The position numbers were made by a program, and so were the translations under genes. Below the pieces are notes generated by a model, which did not search any database, was not told the DNA's origin, and worked only from the letters and a program-made list of their open reading frames with translations. A stretch of DNA of 8,373 bases from JAFGLY01 sp041309225 (lineage in GTDB: Bacteria > Myxococcota_A > UBA796 > JAFGLY01): contig JBFYZZ010000264.1 of NCBI GenBank assembly GCA_041309225.1, forward strand, positions 1 through 8,373, given 5' to 3'. This document shows, piece by piece, positions 1 through 5,753 of the stretch. The first letter of the stretch is position 1; each line of letters begins with the position of its first letter.

Positions 1-254
1 AAGGGCGTGTCGCCCACGGGCCAGTAGTAGCGGTCGTTGTGGAGCAGGCCCTCGCCGTGCAGCACCCGGTCGGCCACCCAGGCCAGGAGCCACTGGTTGC
101 CCCCGCAGTCGGGGTGCACGACGTGGCAGGGCAGCGAGGTGGTGGGGTGGAGCCAGGCGGGGAACGCCACCGTGCCCGCCACCGCGAGGCTCGTGGCCGC
201 GGCCAGCAGCCACCATCGCCGATCGCCGCGGGAGGCGGTGGAGGGAGGAGCCAT
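1..254 (-). CDS. GT-C-like multi-pass membrane protein, N-terminal fragment (runs off left edge)
   Basis: An open frame runs from an ATG at 254-252 on the minus strand to the left edge with no stop, giving about 84 residues. It starts MAPPSTASRGDRRWWLLAAA, a basic stretch followed by a hydrophobic segment (about residues 13-33) that would be a first membrane helix or signal anchor. A loop follows with HPDCGGNQWLLAWVADRVL and then NDRYYWPVGDTP. Large bacterial inner-membrane proteins of the GT-C glycosyltransferase/PMT-like superfamily commonly show this order after their first helix: a HP..G.D-type loop, a W/WVA helix, and a 'YPVG' motif. Such proteins transfer sugars from lipid-linked donors on the periplasmic side, but no catalytic residue can be judged from this fragment. 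It is divergent from pheS (32-nt gap). The C-terminal piece of a similar protein lies at the right edge on the same strand. Family assignment is by pattern only. Confidence 0.6.
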   Translation of the reverse strand, partial: MAPPSTASRGDRRWWLLAAATSLAVAGTVAFPAWLHPTTSLPCHVVHPDCGGNQWLLAWVADRVLHGEGLLHNDRYYWPVGDTP

Positions 255-259
255 GACGC

Positions 260-270
260 GGTAGCATACC
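260..270. promoter_or_regulatory. Candidate symmetric -10 element of a divergent promoter
   Basis: The 32-nt gap between the left membrane-protein gene and pheS holds the only AT-richer spot nearby, GGTAGCATACC, with inverted arms GGTA/TACC. Read on the plus strand it offers TAGCAT (262-267); read on the minus strand it offers TATGCT (268-263). Each matches 4 of 6 bases of the TATAAT consensus. The plus-strand site would give a short leader containing the pheS Shine-Dalgarno GGAG at 277-280. The minus-strand site would start almost at the ATG at 254. No convincing -35 box was found for either direction. Confidence 0.3.
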
Positions 271-286
271 CGACCCGGAGACTCGG

Positions 287-1819
287 ATGGAACTGCCCCA
301 GCACCAGTGCGATCTCCTCCTGCGCCTCGGGGAGGCGGGCGGCCCCCTCGCGATCCCGGACCTCGTCCGGGCGCTCGGGCTCGACCAGTCGCTCGTGACG
401 GCCGCGGCCGGCGAGCTGGCGGCCTCGGGCCTCGCCGTCCTGGACGAGCGCCCTCGCGAGGAGATCCGCCTCGGCCCCGAGGGATCCGCAAAGACCGGAG
501 CCCCGCTCCCGGAGCGGGCCGTCGTCGCGGCGCTCGAGGCGGCCGGCGGCCGCTGCCCGTTCCCCGAGGTCGCCGCCCGGGCGGGCCTGGCCCCGGCTGT
601 GGCCGGGGGCACGCTCCGCTGGCTGAAGGAGCGGGGCTGGGCGGTCAAGGAGGGGCCCGACCTCGTGCTCCTCGGAGCCGTGCCCGCGGATCCCCAGCCC
701 GACGAGGTGCTCCTCGCCGTGCTGGCCGGCGGCCGCGTGGCCTTCCGCGACGAGCTCGAGGCCGAGGGCCTGCCGGTCGAGGCCGCCCTCCGGCTCCTCC
801 TGCCCCGCCGGGGCTTCGTGGTCGTCAAGGAGCGGACGGTGCGGCACGTGGCGCTCACCGACGCGGGCCGGGCGGCGCTCGCCGGGGGGGTCCGGGGCCG
901 GCGCCGGGTCACCGCCCTCACCCCCGAGATGCTCTCCGACGGGTCCTGGCGCGACGTGGACTTCGCCCCCTACGACGTCACGCTCGCCGCCCGCCGCCTC
1001 TACCCGGGCAAGGAGCACCCCTTCCAGCGCACCCTCGACCGGGTCCGCCGCGTGTTCCTGGAGATGGGGTTCGAGGAGGTGTCGAGTCCCTGGGTGGAGT
1101 CCTCCTACTGGAACTTCGACGCCCTCTTCCAGCCTCAGGATCACCCCGCCCGCGACATGCAGGACACCTTCTACGTGGCCCGGCCGGCCGCGTGCCGGCT
1201 GCCCGATCCGGCGCTCGTGGACCGGATCCGCGCCACCCACGAGCACGGCGGCGACACCGGCTCGACCGGCTGGCAGTACCGCTGGGACCCCGCCCTCGCG
1301 CCCCGGCCGGTGCTGCGCACCCACTGCACGGCGGCCACCATCCGCGCGCTCGCGCGCCACGCGGGCGAGAAGGGCGTGGCGCCGGGCAAGTACTTCACCG
1401 TCGGCCCGGTGTTCCGCCGCGAGACCACCGACTACAAGCACCTGCCCGTGTTCCACCAGGTGGACGGCATCATCGTGGATCCCCACGCGAGCCTCGCCAC
1501 CCTGGTGGGCACGCTCACCGCCTTCTACCAGAAGATGGGCTTCCCGAAGGTCCGCGTGGTCCCCTCGTTCTTCCCGTACACCGAGCCGTCGGCCGAGGTG
1601 AACCTCTGGCTCGAGTCGCGCCGCGACTGGGTGGAGATGGGCGGGAGCGGCATCTTCCGGCCCGAGGTCACCCGCCCCCAGGGCATCCGCGACCGGGTGC
1701 TGGCCTGGGGCCTCGGCATCGATCGGCTGGCCATGATGCTCTACGAGACCGGATCCCTCCAGGATCTCTTCTACGCCACCATGCCGTGGCTGCGCGAGGA
1801 GCCGCTGTGCCGATCGTAG
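287..1819 (+). CDS. pheS: Phenylalanine--tRNA ligase alpha subunit, archaeal/eukaryotic type
   Basis: This is the catalytic subunit of cytosolic PheRS, which charges tRNA-Phe with phenylalanine using ATP. The 510 residues exceed the roughly 330-350 of bacterial PheS and match the archaeal/eukaryotic form. Residues 1 to about 200 look like the tandem winged-helix domains of that form (including PEGSAKTGAPLPER) in place of the bacterial coiled coil. The class II core follows. Motif 1 is near 261-268 (GFEEVSSP) and is followed by NFDALFQPQDHPARDMQDTF (276-295). The THCTA loop is at 345-349, motif 2 is at 376-391 (FRRE...FHQ), FFPYTEPSAEV is at 428-438, and motif 3 is at 475-482 (GLGIDRLA). All key motifs look intact. 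The ATG has GGAG 6 nt upstream. The 3' end overlaps pheT by 13 nt, so the two are probably translationally coupled. The type is unusual for a bacterium, but the identity is secure. Confidence 0.96.
   Translation: MELPQHQCDLLLRLGEAGGPLAIPDLVRALGLDQSLVTAAAGELAASGLAVLDERPREEIRLGPEGSAKTGAPLPERAVVAALEAAGGRCPFPEVAARAGLAPAVAGGTLRWLKERGWAVKEGPDLVLLGAVPADPQPDEVLLAVLAGGRVAFRDELEAEGLPVEAALRLLLPRRGFVVVKERTVRHVALTDAGRAALAGGVRGRRRVTALTPEMLSDGSWRDVDFAPYDVTLAARRLYPGKEHPFQRTLDRVRRVFLEMGFEEVSSPWVESSYWNFDALFQPQDHPARDMQDTFYVARPAACRLPDPALVDRIRATHEHGGDTGSTGWQYRWDPALAPRPVLRTHCTAATIRALARHAGEKGVAPGKYFTVGPVFRRETTDYKHLPVFHQVDGIIVDPHASLATLVGTLTAFYQKMGFPKVRVVPSFFPYTEPSAEVNLWLESRRDWVEMGGSGIFRPEVTRPQGIRDRVLAWGLGIDRLAMMLYETGSLQDLFYATMPWLREEPLCRS
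1796..1801 (+). promoter_or_regulatory. Ribosome binding site for pheT (supports GTG start)
   Basis: GAGGAG lies inside the pheS 3' end, 5 nt before the GTG at 1807. It favours that GTG over the in-frame ATG at 1822, which has no comparable purine run at proper spacing. The resulting N-terminus, MPIVDMP, also resembles the usual 'MPxV' start of archaeal-type PheT. Confidence 0.7.
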
Positions 1820-3639
1820 ACATGCCCGTGGGGCTCCTGCTCGACCGCCTCGCGGCCGCCGGGGCGCCGATCCCGCTCGAGCGGGTGGTGGACCTGCTGC
1901 CCCGCCTCGGCTGCGAGATCGCCGAGGTCGCCACGGTCCGCCAGTACGGCTGCGGCGCGTGCGGCCGCCTGCTCGACCGCACCGAGGCGCAGGGCCGGCC
2001 GCTCGCCTGCCCCTCGTGCGGCGCCGACCTCGCCGCCCGGCCCGAGCTGGCCACCGACATGGGCGAGGCCCGGGTCTTGAGGCTCGACATGCTGGCCGTG
2101 CGGCCCGACCTTTACGATCCGGGCGGCATGGCCCGCTTCCTCGCGGGGTACCTGGGTGTCCGCCGGGGGCTCCCGAACTGGAGTGTGGCGCCCCCCCGGA
2201 TCCGGGTGCGGGTGGACCCGAACGTGGCAGCCGTCCGCCCGCACATCGCCTGCGCCGTGGTCCGCGACGTCCGGCTCGACCACGACCTCGTCAAGATGAT
2301 CATGAACCTCCAGGAGGACCTCCACTGGGCGCTGGGCCGCGACCGGAAGCTCGCGTCCATCGGTGTCTACGACCTCGACACGATCCGGGCCGAGGAGGGC
2401 GTCGTCTACGAGGCCGTGGACCCCGATGCCCTCCGGTTCGTCCCCCTCGGCTTCCCTGCGGGGGATCCCGCCTCGCGCCTCACGCCGCGCGAGATCCTCG
2501 TCCGCCACCGGACCGGCCAGGCCTACGCGCACCTTCTCGCGCCCCACGACCGGTACCCGCTCCTCCGCGACGCGGCGGGCACCGTGCTCTCCATGCCGCC
2601 CATCATCAACTCGGAGGACACGCGCGTCACGCTGGGCACCCGGGCGTTCTTCGTGGACGTCACCGGGCTGTCCCGGCGCACCGTGGACCGTGCGCTCGCG
2701 GTGATGGCCGCCTGCTTCCTGGAGACGCTGCCCGGGGCCACGGTGGAGGGCGTGGCGATCGAGGAACCCGAGGGCACGCGGATCACGCCCGATCTCGCGC
2801 CCGTCCCGATGGACCTCGACGTACGCGAGGCCGCCGAGACCATCGGCGTGCCGCTCGACGGGCCGGCGCTCGCCGACCTGCTCGCCCGCATGGGCCACGG
2901 GGTCGAGCCCGCCCCGCGGCCGGGCACGCTCCGCGTGCGCGTCCCCGCCACCCGCAACGACGTCATGCACCCGGTCGACCTCGTGGAGGATGCCGCCGTG
3001 GCGTACGGCTACGAGCGCCTCCCGGTGTCCCTGGTGCCCACCTTCACGGTCGGCCGGGCCCGGCCGGTGGAGGAGCGCGCCACCGTGGCGCGGCGGGCGC
3101 TCACCGGCCTTGGATTCCACCAGGTCATGACCCTCGAGCTCACCAGCGAGGAGGCGGCCTTCCGGCGCTGGGGCCTGCCCGACGACGACCGCGCCGTGCG
3201 CATCGCCAACCCCATCAGCACCGAGCAGACCATCTGCCGCGTCTCGCTCCTCCCGGGCCTCCTGGAGACGCTCGCGATCAACCGGCAGCACGACCTCCCC
3301 CAGTCCATCTTCGAGGTGGGCGACGTCTGCCTCCTCGATCCCGACGCCGAGACGGGCGCCCGGGAGGAGCGGACCGCGGGGGTGGCGCTCGTGGGCACCC
3401 ACGTGGGCTTCGCCGATGCCCGGGCCGTGCTCGACGCCTTCGTCCACGAGATGGGCGGGTGCGTGGCCGTGCGCCCGTTCGACCACCCGGGCCTGCTCCC
3501 GGGCCGCGCGGCCGCGGTCCTCGATGCCGCAGGCCGGGCGATCGGCTGCCTGGGCGAGGTGCACCCGCGGGTCATCGAGGCCTACGGCCTCCACCACCCC
3601 GTGGTGGTGGTGGAGGTGTCGCTGGAGGCCCTGGCCTGA
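1807..3639 (+). CDS. pheT: Phenylalanine--tRNA ligase beta subunit, archaeal/eukaryotic type, with zinc-ribbon-like insertion
   Basis: This is the partner subunit of the alpha2-beta2 PheRS. With a GTG start it has 610 residues. Bacterial PheT is about 800 residues with tRNA-binding (EMAP-like) and anticodon-binding C-terminal domains, which are absent here; archaeal/eukaryotic forms run about 550-600. Archaeal-type landmarks include LLPRLGCEIAEV near the N-terminus, VRPDLYDPGGMARFL, RPHIACAVVRDV (from 144), RKLASIGVYDLD (180-191), MPPIINS (263-269), AVMAACFLETLPGATVEGV, YGYERLPVS and CLGEVHPRVIEAYGL near the C-terminus. Unusually, residues 49-71 carry CGAC and CPSC, a CX2C-X15-CX2C pair expected to bind zinc, inserted between LGCEIAEV and the VRPDLYDP segment. 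I do not know this insertion from typical archaeal, eukaryotic or spirochete PheT. The start overlaps the pheS end by 13 nt. An ATG at 1822 is an alternative start. Confidence 0.95.
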   Translation: MPIVDMPVGLLLDRLAAAGAPIPLERVVDLLPRLGCEIAEVATVRQYGCGACGRLLDRTEAQGRPLACPSCGADLAARPELATDMGEARVLRLDMLAVRPDLYDPGGMARFLAGYLGVRRGLPNWSVAPPRIRVRVDPNVAAVRPHIACAVVRDVRLDHDLVKMIMNLQEDLHWALGRDRKLASIGVYDLDTIRAEEGVVYEAVDPDALRFVPLGFPAGDPASRLTPREILVRHRTGQAYAHLLAPHDRYPLLRDAAGTVLSMPPIINSEDTRVTLGTRAFFVDVTGLSRRTVDRALAVMAACFLETLPGATVEGVAIEEPEGTRITPDLAPVPMDLDVREAAETIGVPLDGPALADLLARMGHGVEPAPRPGTLRVRVPATRNDVMHPVDLVEDAAVAYGYERLPVSLVPTFTVGRARPVEERATVARRALTGLGFHQVMTLELTSEEAAFRRWGLPDDDRAVRIANPISTEQTICRVSLLPGLLETLAINRQHDLPQSIFEVGDVCLLDPDAETGAREERTAGVALVGTHVGFADARAVLDAFVHEMGGCVAVRPFDHPGLLPGRAAAVLDAAGRAIGCLGEVHPRVIEAYGLHHPVVVVEVSLEALA

Positions 3640-3644
3640 GGCCG

Positions 3645-3678
3645 TCGGGGCGGCCCCGATCAGGGGGGCGCGTCCCCC
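3645..3678. terminator. Candidate bidirectional hairpin terminator between convergent genes
   Basis: The 20-nt gap between the pheT stop (3639) and the convergent lipoprotein stop (3660) holds a perfect 6-bp stem, TCGGGG (3645-3650) and CCCCGA (3654-3659), with loop CGG. A second 5-bp G/C stem follows at 3664-3668 and 3674-3678 inside the lipoprotein 3' end. Neither is followed by a U-tract in either direction, so a classical intrinsic terminator is not shown. GC-rich stems of this size also arise by chance at this base composition. The position between convergent stops is the main support. Confidence 0.35.
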
Positions 3679-4388
3679 ACGCAGCGCACCGAGAGGCCCA
3701 GGGACTGGCGGAACGCGAAGGTTTGCATCGCGCTCTCGCCGACCTCCCACAACCAGGCGTCGGTGGAGCCGGAGGCGTCCGTCGTCCAGAAGTAGGTCAT
3801 GGTCTCCGCCGACATGGCGCTCGGCCGGAACCCGCCGGTCATGGTGCACCGGTACCCCGTCATGAGCGCGTCGAAGCCCGAGTCGCCGCCCACGGCGAGC
3901 CGTCCGGGGGCCGCGGCGGTACCGCCCAAACCGTCGAACAGCGTGTCCCACTCGTCCCGCGAGGGGAGGTGGAAGCCGGCCGGGCAGATGCCCTGGACCG
4001 GCGGTGCGGGCGAGCCGGAGTAGTCCTGCAGGGCCTCCTGCCACTCGTAGAAGCCGCCGCGCCTCGTGCCGGCCGTCCCGTCGCACTCCGCCGGGTCGTC
4101 GTTCCAGCAGTACTTCTCGACCAGCCCGTCGTCGTGGGCCAGCGCGCCCGAGGACGTGCTCTCGATCATCGAGCCGAGATCGAGGTTGTCCCTGAGCCAG
4201 CACTGCGCACCGACGGAGACGCTGCGGTAGACCGCGCCGTCGCGGGCATCGACCACGTCGTCCCCGCAGGCCCAGTCCGCCGGTGTGCCGGTGTCGCCGC
4301 CCGTGTCGTCGGTGTCGTCCCCGCCGCACCCGAGGGCCGGCAGGGCGGCCGCGACCGCCAACCAGGGAATCCGCCGCATGGGACTCAT
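3660..4388 (-). CDS. FISUMP-domain lipoprotein, predicted ECF sigma target
   Basis: The product has 242 residues. The N-terminus MSPMRRIPWLAVAAALPALG-C21 is a lipoprotein signal with an ALGC lipobox, so the mature protein should be anchored at C21 in the envelope. Residues 22-36 (GGDDTDDTGGDTGTP) form an acidic, flexible linker. From about residue 41 to the end it matches the Fibrobacter succinogenes major paralogous (FISUMP, TIGR02145-type) domain: VSVGAQCWLRDNL (58-70), GFYEWQEAL (112-120), GICPAGFHLPSRDEWDTL (133-150), GFDALMTGYR (171-180), TYFWTT and the terminal LSVRCVGD. The mature part has seven further cysteines (41, 63, 94, 102, 135, 181, 236), compatible with disulfides. No biochemical role of the domain is known to me; surface binding or adhesion is a guess. 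The ATG at 4388 is preferred because of a strong Shine-Dalgarno and the signal peptide; an ATG at 4379 is the alternative. It is divergent from the sigma factor gene, with a matching promoter. Confidence 0.88.
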   Translation of the reverse strand: MSPMRRIPWLAVAAALPALGCGGDDTDDTGGDTGTPADWACGDDVVDARDGAVYRSVSVGAQCWLRDNLDLGSMIESTSSGALAHDDGLVEKYCWNDDPAECDGTAGTRRGGFYEWQEALQDYSGSPAPPVQGICPAGFHLPSRDEWDTLFDGLGGTAAAPGRLAVGGDSGFDALMTGYRCTMTGGFRPSAMSAETMTYFWTTDASGSTDAWLWEVGESAMQTFAFRQSLGLSVRCVGDAPP

Positions 4389-4395
4389 CGGAACG

Positions 4396-4402
4396 CCTCC
4401 TC
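4396..4402 (-). promoter_or_regulatory. Ribosome binding site fixing the lipoprotein start
   Basis: On the minus strand GAGGAGG spans 4402-4396, ending 7 nt before the ATG at 4388. This near-perfect Shine-Dalgarno places the start there rather than at any codon upstream in the open frame (which extends to 4574 without a signal-peptide-like sequence) or at the ATG at 4379. Confidence 0.75.
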
Positions 4403-4436
4403 GTGCGAGCCGCCCGTCTCGGTGTGCAGCCTTAGC

Positions 4437-4462
4437 TTCGCTCGCCGCGACCCTCCGGTTAC
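4437..4462 (-). promoter_or_regulatory. ECF-type promoter of the lipoprotein gene: GTAACC-N16-CGAA
   Basis: On the minus strand GTAACC lies at 4462-4457 and CGAA at 4440-4437, separated by exactly 16 nt. The same architecture occurs on the plus strand before the sigma gene. The copies also share flanking bases: GTAACCGGA at the -35 and GCGAAG at the -10. The expected transcription start is near 4430, giving a leader of about 40 nt that includes the Shine-Dalgarno at 4402-4396. The motif agrees with what I recall for Caulobacter sigma-F promoters, the system that uses NrsF as negative regulator. Confidence 0.85.
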
Positions 4463-4509
4463 ACCGCCACGCACCGGCTCCCCGCCGCCCCGACGGACCG
4501 GTAACCGGA
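4454..4509. repeat. Inverted repeat formed by two opposed extended -35 elements
   Basis: TCCGGTTAC (4454-4462) and GTAACCGGA (4501-4509) are a perfect 9-bp inverted repeat separated by 38 nt. The symmetry is explained by two divergent promoters whose -35 regions face each other, so it need not be a hairpin or a separate operator. The 38 nt between them shows no other clear motif. Confidence 0.85.
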
Positions 4510-4526
4510 CGGGCCCGACCCGCGAA
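4501..4526 (+). promoter_or_regulatory. ECF-type promoter of the sigma/anti-sigma operon: GTAACC-N16-CGAA
   Basis: GTAACC lies at 4501-4506 and CGAA at 4523-4526, with a 16-nt spacer. It points at the ECF sigma gene and mirrors the lipoprotein promoter, so the sigma factor probably regulates its own operon. Transcription would begin about 5-8 nt after CGAA (about 4531-4534), only 3-6 nt before the preferred ATG at 4537. The message would then be nearly leaderless unless translation begins further in. Confidence 0.85.
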
Positions 4527-4536
4527 GAGGACGGTG

Positions 4537-5091
4537 ATGACACCGGACCAGGAGCAGGAGCTGGGTCGGCTCATGATCGAGGCTCAGGCCGGCGATCGAT
4601 CCGCCTACGAGGCGCTGCTGACGGCCCTCGCCCGCGTGGCGCGGGGCATGGCGGTCCGCCGCCTCCCCGCCGATCGCGTCGACGACGGCATCCAGAACGT
4701 CCTCGTCGCCGTCCACCGGGCCCGGCACACGTACGATCCCTCGCGGCCGCTCCTGCCCTGGTTCCGCGCCCTGGCCGAGCACCGCCTGACGGACACCTGG
4801 CGGCAGATCCGACGTTCCGCCGGCCGGGAGTCCGATCCCACCGGGGCGGACGCCCTTCCCGGACCGGCGGTCTCCACGTTCACCCCGGAGGATCGCGAGG
4901 CACTCGCCACGGCGGTGTCGGGGCTGCCCGCCCGCCAGCGTCGCGTGGTGGAGCTGCTCAAGCTGGAGCAGCGCAGCGTCCGGGAGGTGGCCCGCCTCCT
5001 CGACATGAGCGAGTCCGCGGTGAAGGTGACGGCGCACCGCGCGTACCGGCAGCTCCGCCGCATCCTCGGAGACGCGAATGTCCGCCGTTGA
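4537..5091 (+). CDS. ECF RNA polymerase sigma factor, SigF-like (NrsF-linked type)
   Basis: The product has 184 residues, the usual size of an ECF sigma factor with only domains sigma-2 and sigma-4. Sigma-2 spans about residues 8-95: EAQAGDRSAYEALL, then DDGIQNVLVAVHRARHTYD and PLLPWFRALAEHRLTDTW, which cover the -10 recognition and core-binding regions. Sigma-4 spans about 117-177, with LPARQRRVVELLKLEQ and the helix-turn-helix SVREVARLLDMSESAVKV that reads the -35. The 'hR..TYD..RP...W..AiA..rl.D..R' pattern is typical of sigma factors paired with DUF1109/NrsF anti-sigmas. The next gene is such a protein, overlapping by 14 nt. A matched promoter lies just upstream, indicating autoregulation. 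The ATG at 4537 (AGAGG 6 nt upstream) is preferred. The ATG at 4573 (residue 13), with AGGAG 12 nt upstream, is possible and would fit better with the predicted transcription start. Confidence 0.92.
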   Translation: MTPDQEQELGRLMIEAQAGDRSAYEALLTALARVARGMAVRRLPADRVDDGIQNVLVAVHRARHTYDPSRPLLPWFRALAEHRLTDTWRQIRRSAGRESDPTGADALPGPAVSTFTPEDREALATAVSGLPARQRRVVELLKLEQRSVREVARLLDMSESAVKVTAHRAYRQLRRILGDANVRR

Positions 5092-5734
5092 CCGACTGAT
5101 TCGCGATCTGACCCAGGAGGCCGGGCCGGTGCGCCGGTTGCTGCCGACCCCGCTGCGCCTCGGCCTCTGGCTCCTGTGTACCGGGCTCTTCCTCGCGGCC
5201 GCCCTCGTGGTGCTCGGCATCCGCCTCGACCTCACCGAGCGGCTGCACGAGGGCGCGTTCCTGCTGCAGTTGGTCCTGTCCGCCACCGCCGCGATCGTCT
5301 CGGCCTCGAGCGCCCTCGATCTCGGTGTCCCCGGCGCCGAACGGCGCTACTGGACGCGCGCCGCCCCCCTGGCCATCCTGGGGGTCTGGACGGCCTGGAT
5401 GCTGTACCGGATGGTCGCCTTCGTCTCGGATCCTCGGGTCTGGATCGAGGTGATTCGCGCGTACCCCCTCGACGAGCTGGGCACCGGCCTGGCCCTGGCC
5501 TCGTTCCCCGGGCTGCTCCTCCTGGTCCTCGTCGGGCGGGCGGCTCCGCTGCGGCCGACGTGGGCCGGCGGCCTGGCGCTGTTGGCGGCCGGGTCCGTGA
5601 GCTCCCTCGGGGCGCTCCTGACCTGCGACAGCCCGTGCCCCATCCACGCCGTCGTCCTGCACCTGTCCCCGATCCTGTGCGTCGTCCTGCTGGGCGTCCT
5701 CGCGGGGTGGCTGCTGCTGCGCCGCATCCGGTGA
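5078..5734 (+). CDS. NrsF/DUF1109-family membrane anti-sigma factor
   Basis: The product has 218 residues and six predicted membrane helices, at about 27-47, 61-82, 93-113, 134-153, 162-182 and 191-214. The short cytoplasmic N-terminus (MSAVDRLIRDLTQEAGPVRR) is followed by LPTPLRLGLWLL, resembling the 'PvRRLpsPl.R...WL' start of DUF1109 (PF06532). GRAAPLRPTWAGGLALLAAG and the CP..H..LHL..I end also fit. NrsF of Caulobacter restrains sigma-F, and two conserved cysteines are needed for its regulatory behaviour. Here C183 matches the family's second cysteine region, but no cysteine occupies the loop between helices 3 and 4 (residues about 114-133) where the first is expected. Instead there is a CDSPCPIH cluster (C183, C187, H190), plus C34 and C201 in helices. 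The ATG has GGAG 6 nt upstream and overlaps the sigma gene end, implying coupled translation. Similarity is moderate; the gene order strengthens the call. Confidence 0.8.
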   Translation: MSAVDRLIRDLTQEAGPVRRLLPTPLRLGLWLLCTGLFLAAALVVLGIRLDLTERLHEGAFLLQLVLSATAAIVSASSALDLGVPGAERRYWTRAAPLAILGVWTAWMLYRMVAFVSDPRVWIEVIRAYPLDELGTGLALASFPGLLLLVLVGRAAPLRPTWAGGLALLAAGSVSSLGALLTCDSPCPIHAVVLHLSPILCVVLLGVLAGWLLLRRIR

Positions 5735-5753
5735 CGGCCCCCGCGCCCGTCGC

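Noticed and set aside
39..398. Small plus-strand open frames at the left edge as a gene upstream of pheS
   Set aside because: They lie antisense to the membrane-protein N-terminus and run into pheS in another frame. They have no family signal, and the minus-strand fragment and pheS explain the DNA.
307..1806. N-terminal extension of the pheT frame upstream of 1807, which could suggest a fused or longer beta subunit
   Set aside because: The extension is an out-of-frame reading of pheS. The GTG at 1807 has a good ribosome site and gives the expected N-terminus.
3601..3615. GTG-rich run near the pheT 3' end as a microsatellite repeat
   Set aside because: Only a few GTG units encoding the consecutive valines of a conserved beta strand; ordinary coding sequence.
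1771..4329. Very long open frame (852 codons) antisense to pheT and running into the lipoprotein region
   Set aside because: At this GC content stop codons are rare and shadow frames are long. The translation is low-complexity (R/G/H/A-rich) without recognisable motifs, while pheT on the other strand is clear.
4454..4509. The 9-bp inverted repeat as an attenuator hairpin or separate repressor operator
   Set aside because: It is fully explained by two divergent copies of the extended -35 element with identical spacing to CGAA; the 38-nt spacer shows no further symmetry.
1959..5099. Plus-strand open frame of 1046 codons spanning pheT, the lipoprotein gene and the sigma gene
   Set aside because: It is an Arg/Pro/Gly-rich out-of-frame translation crossing three well-supported genes and two promoters; a composition artefact.
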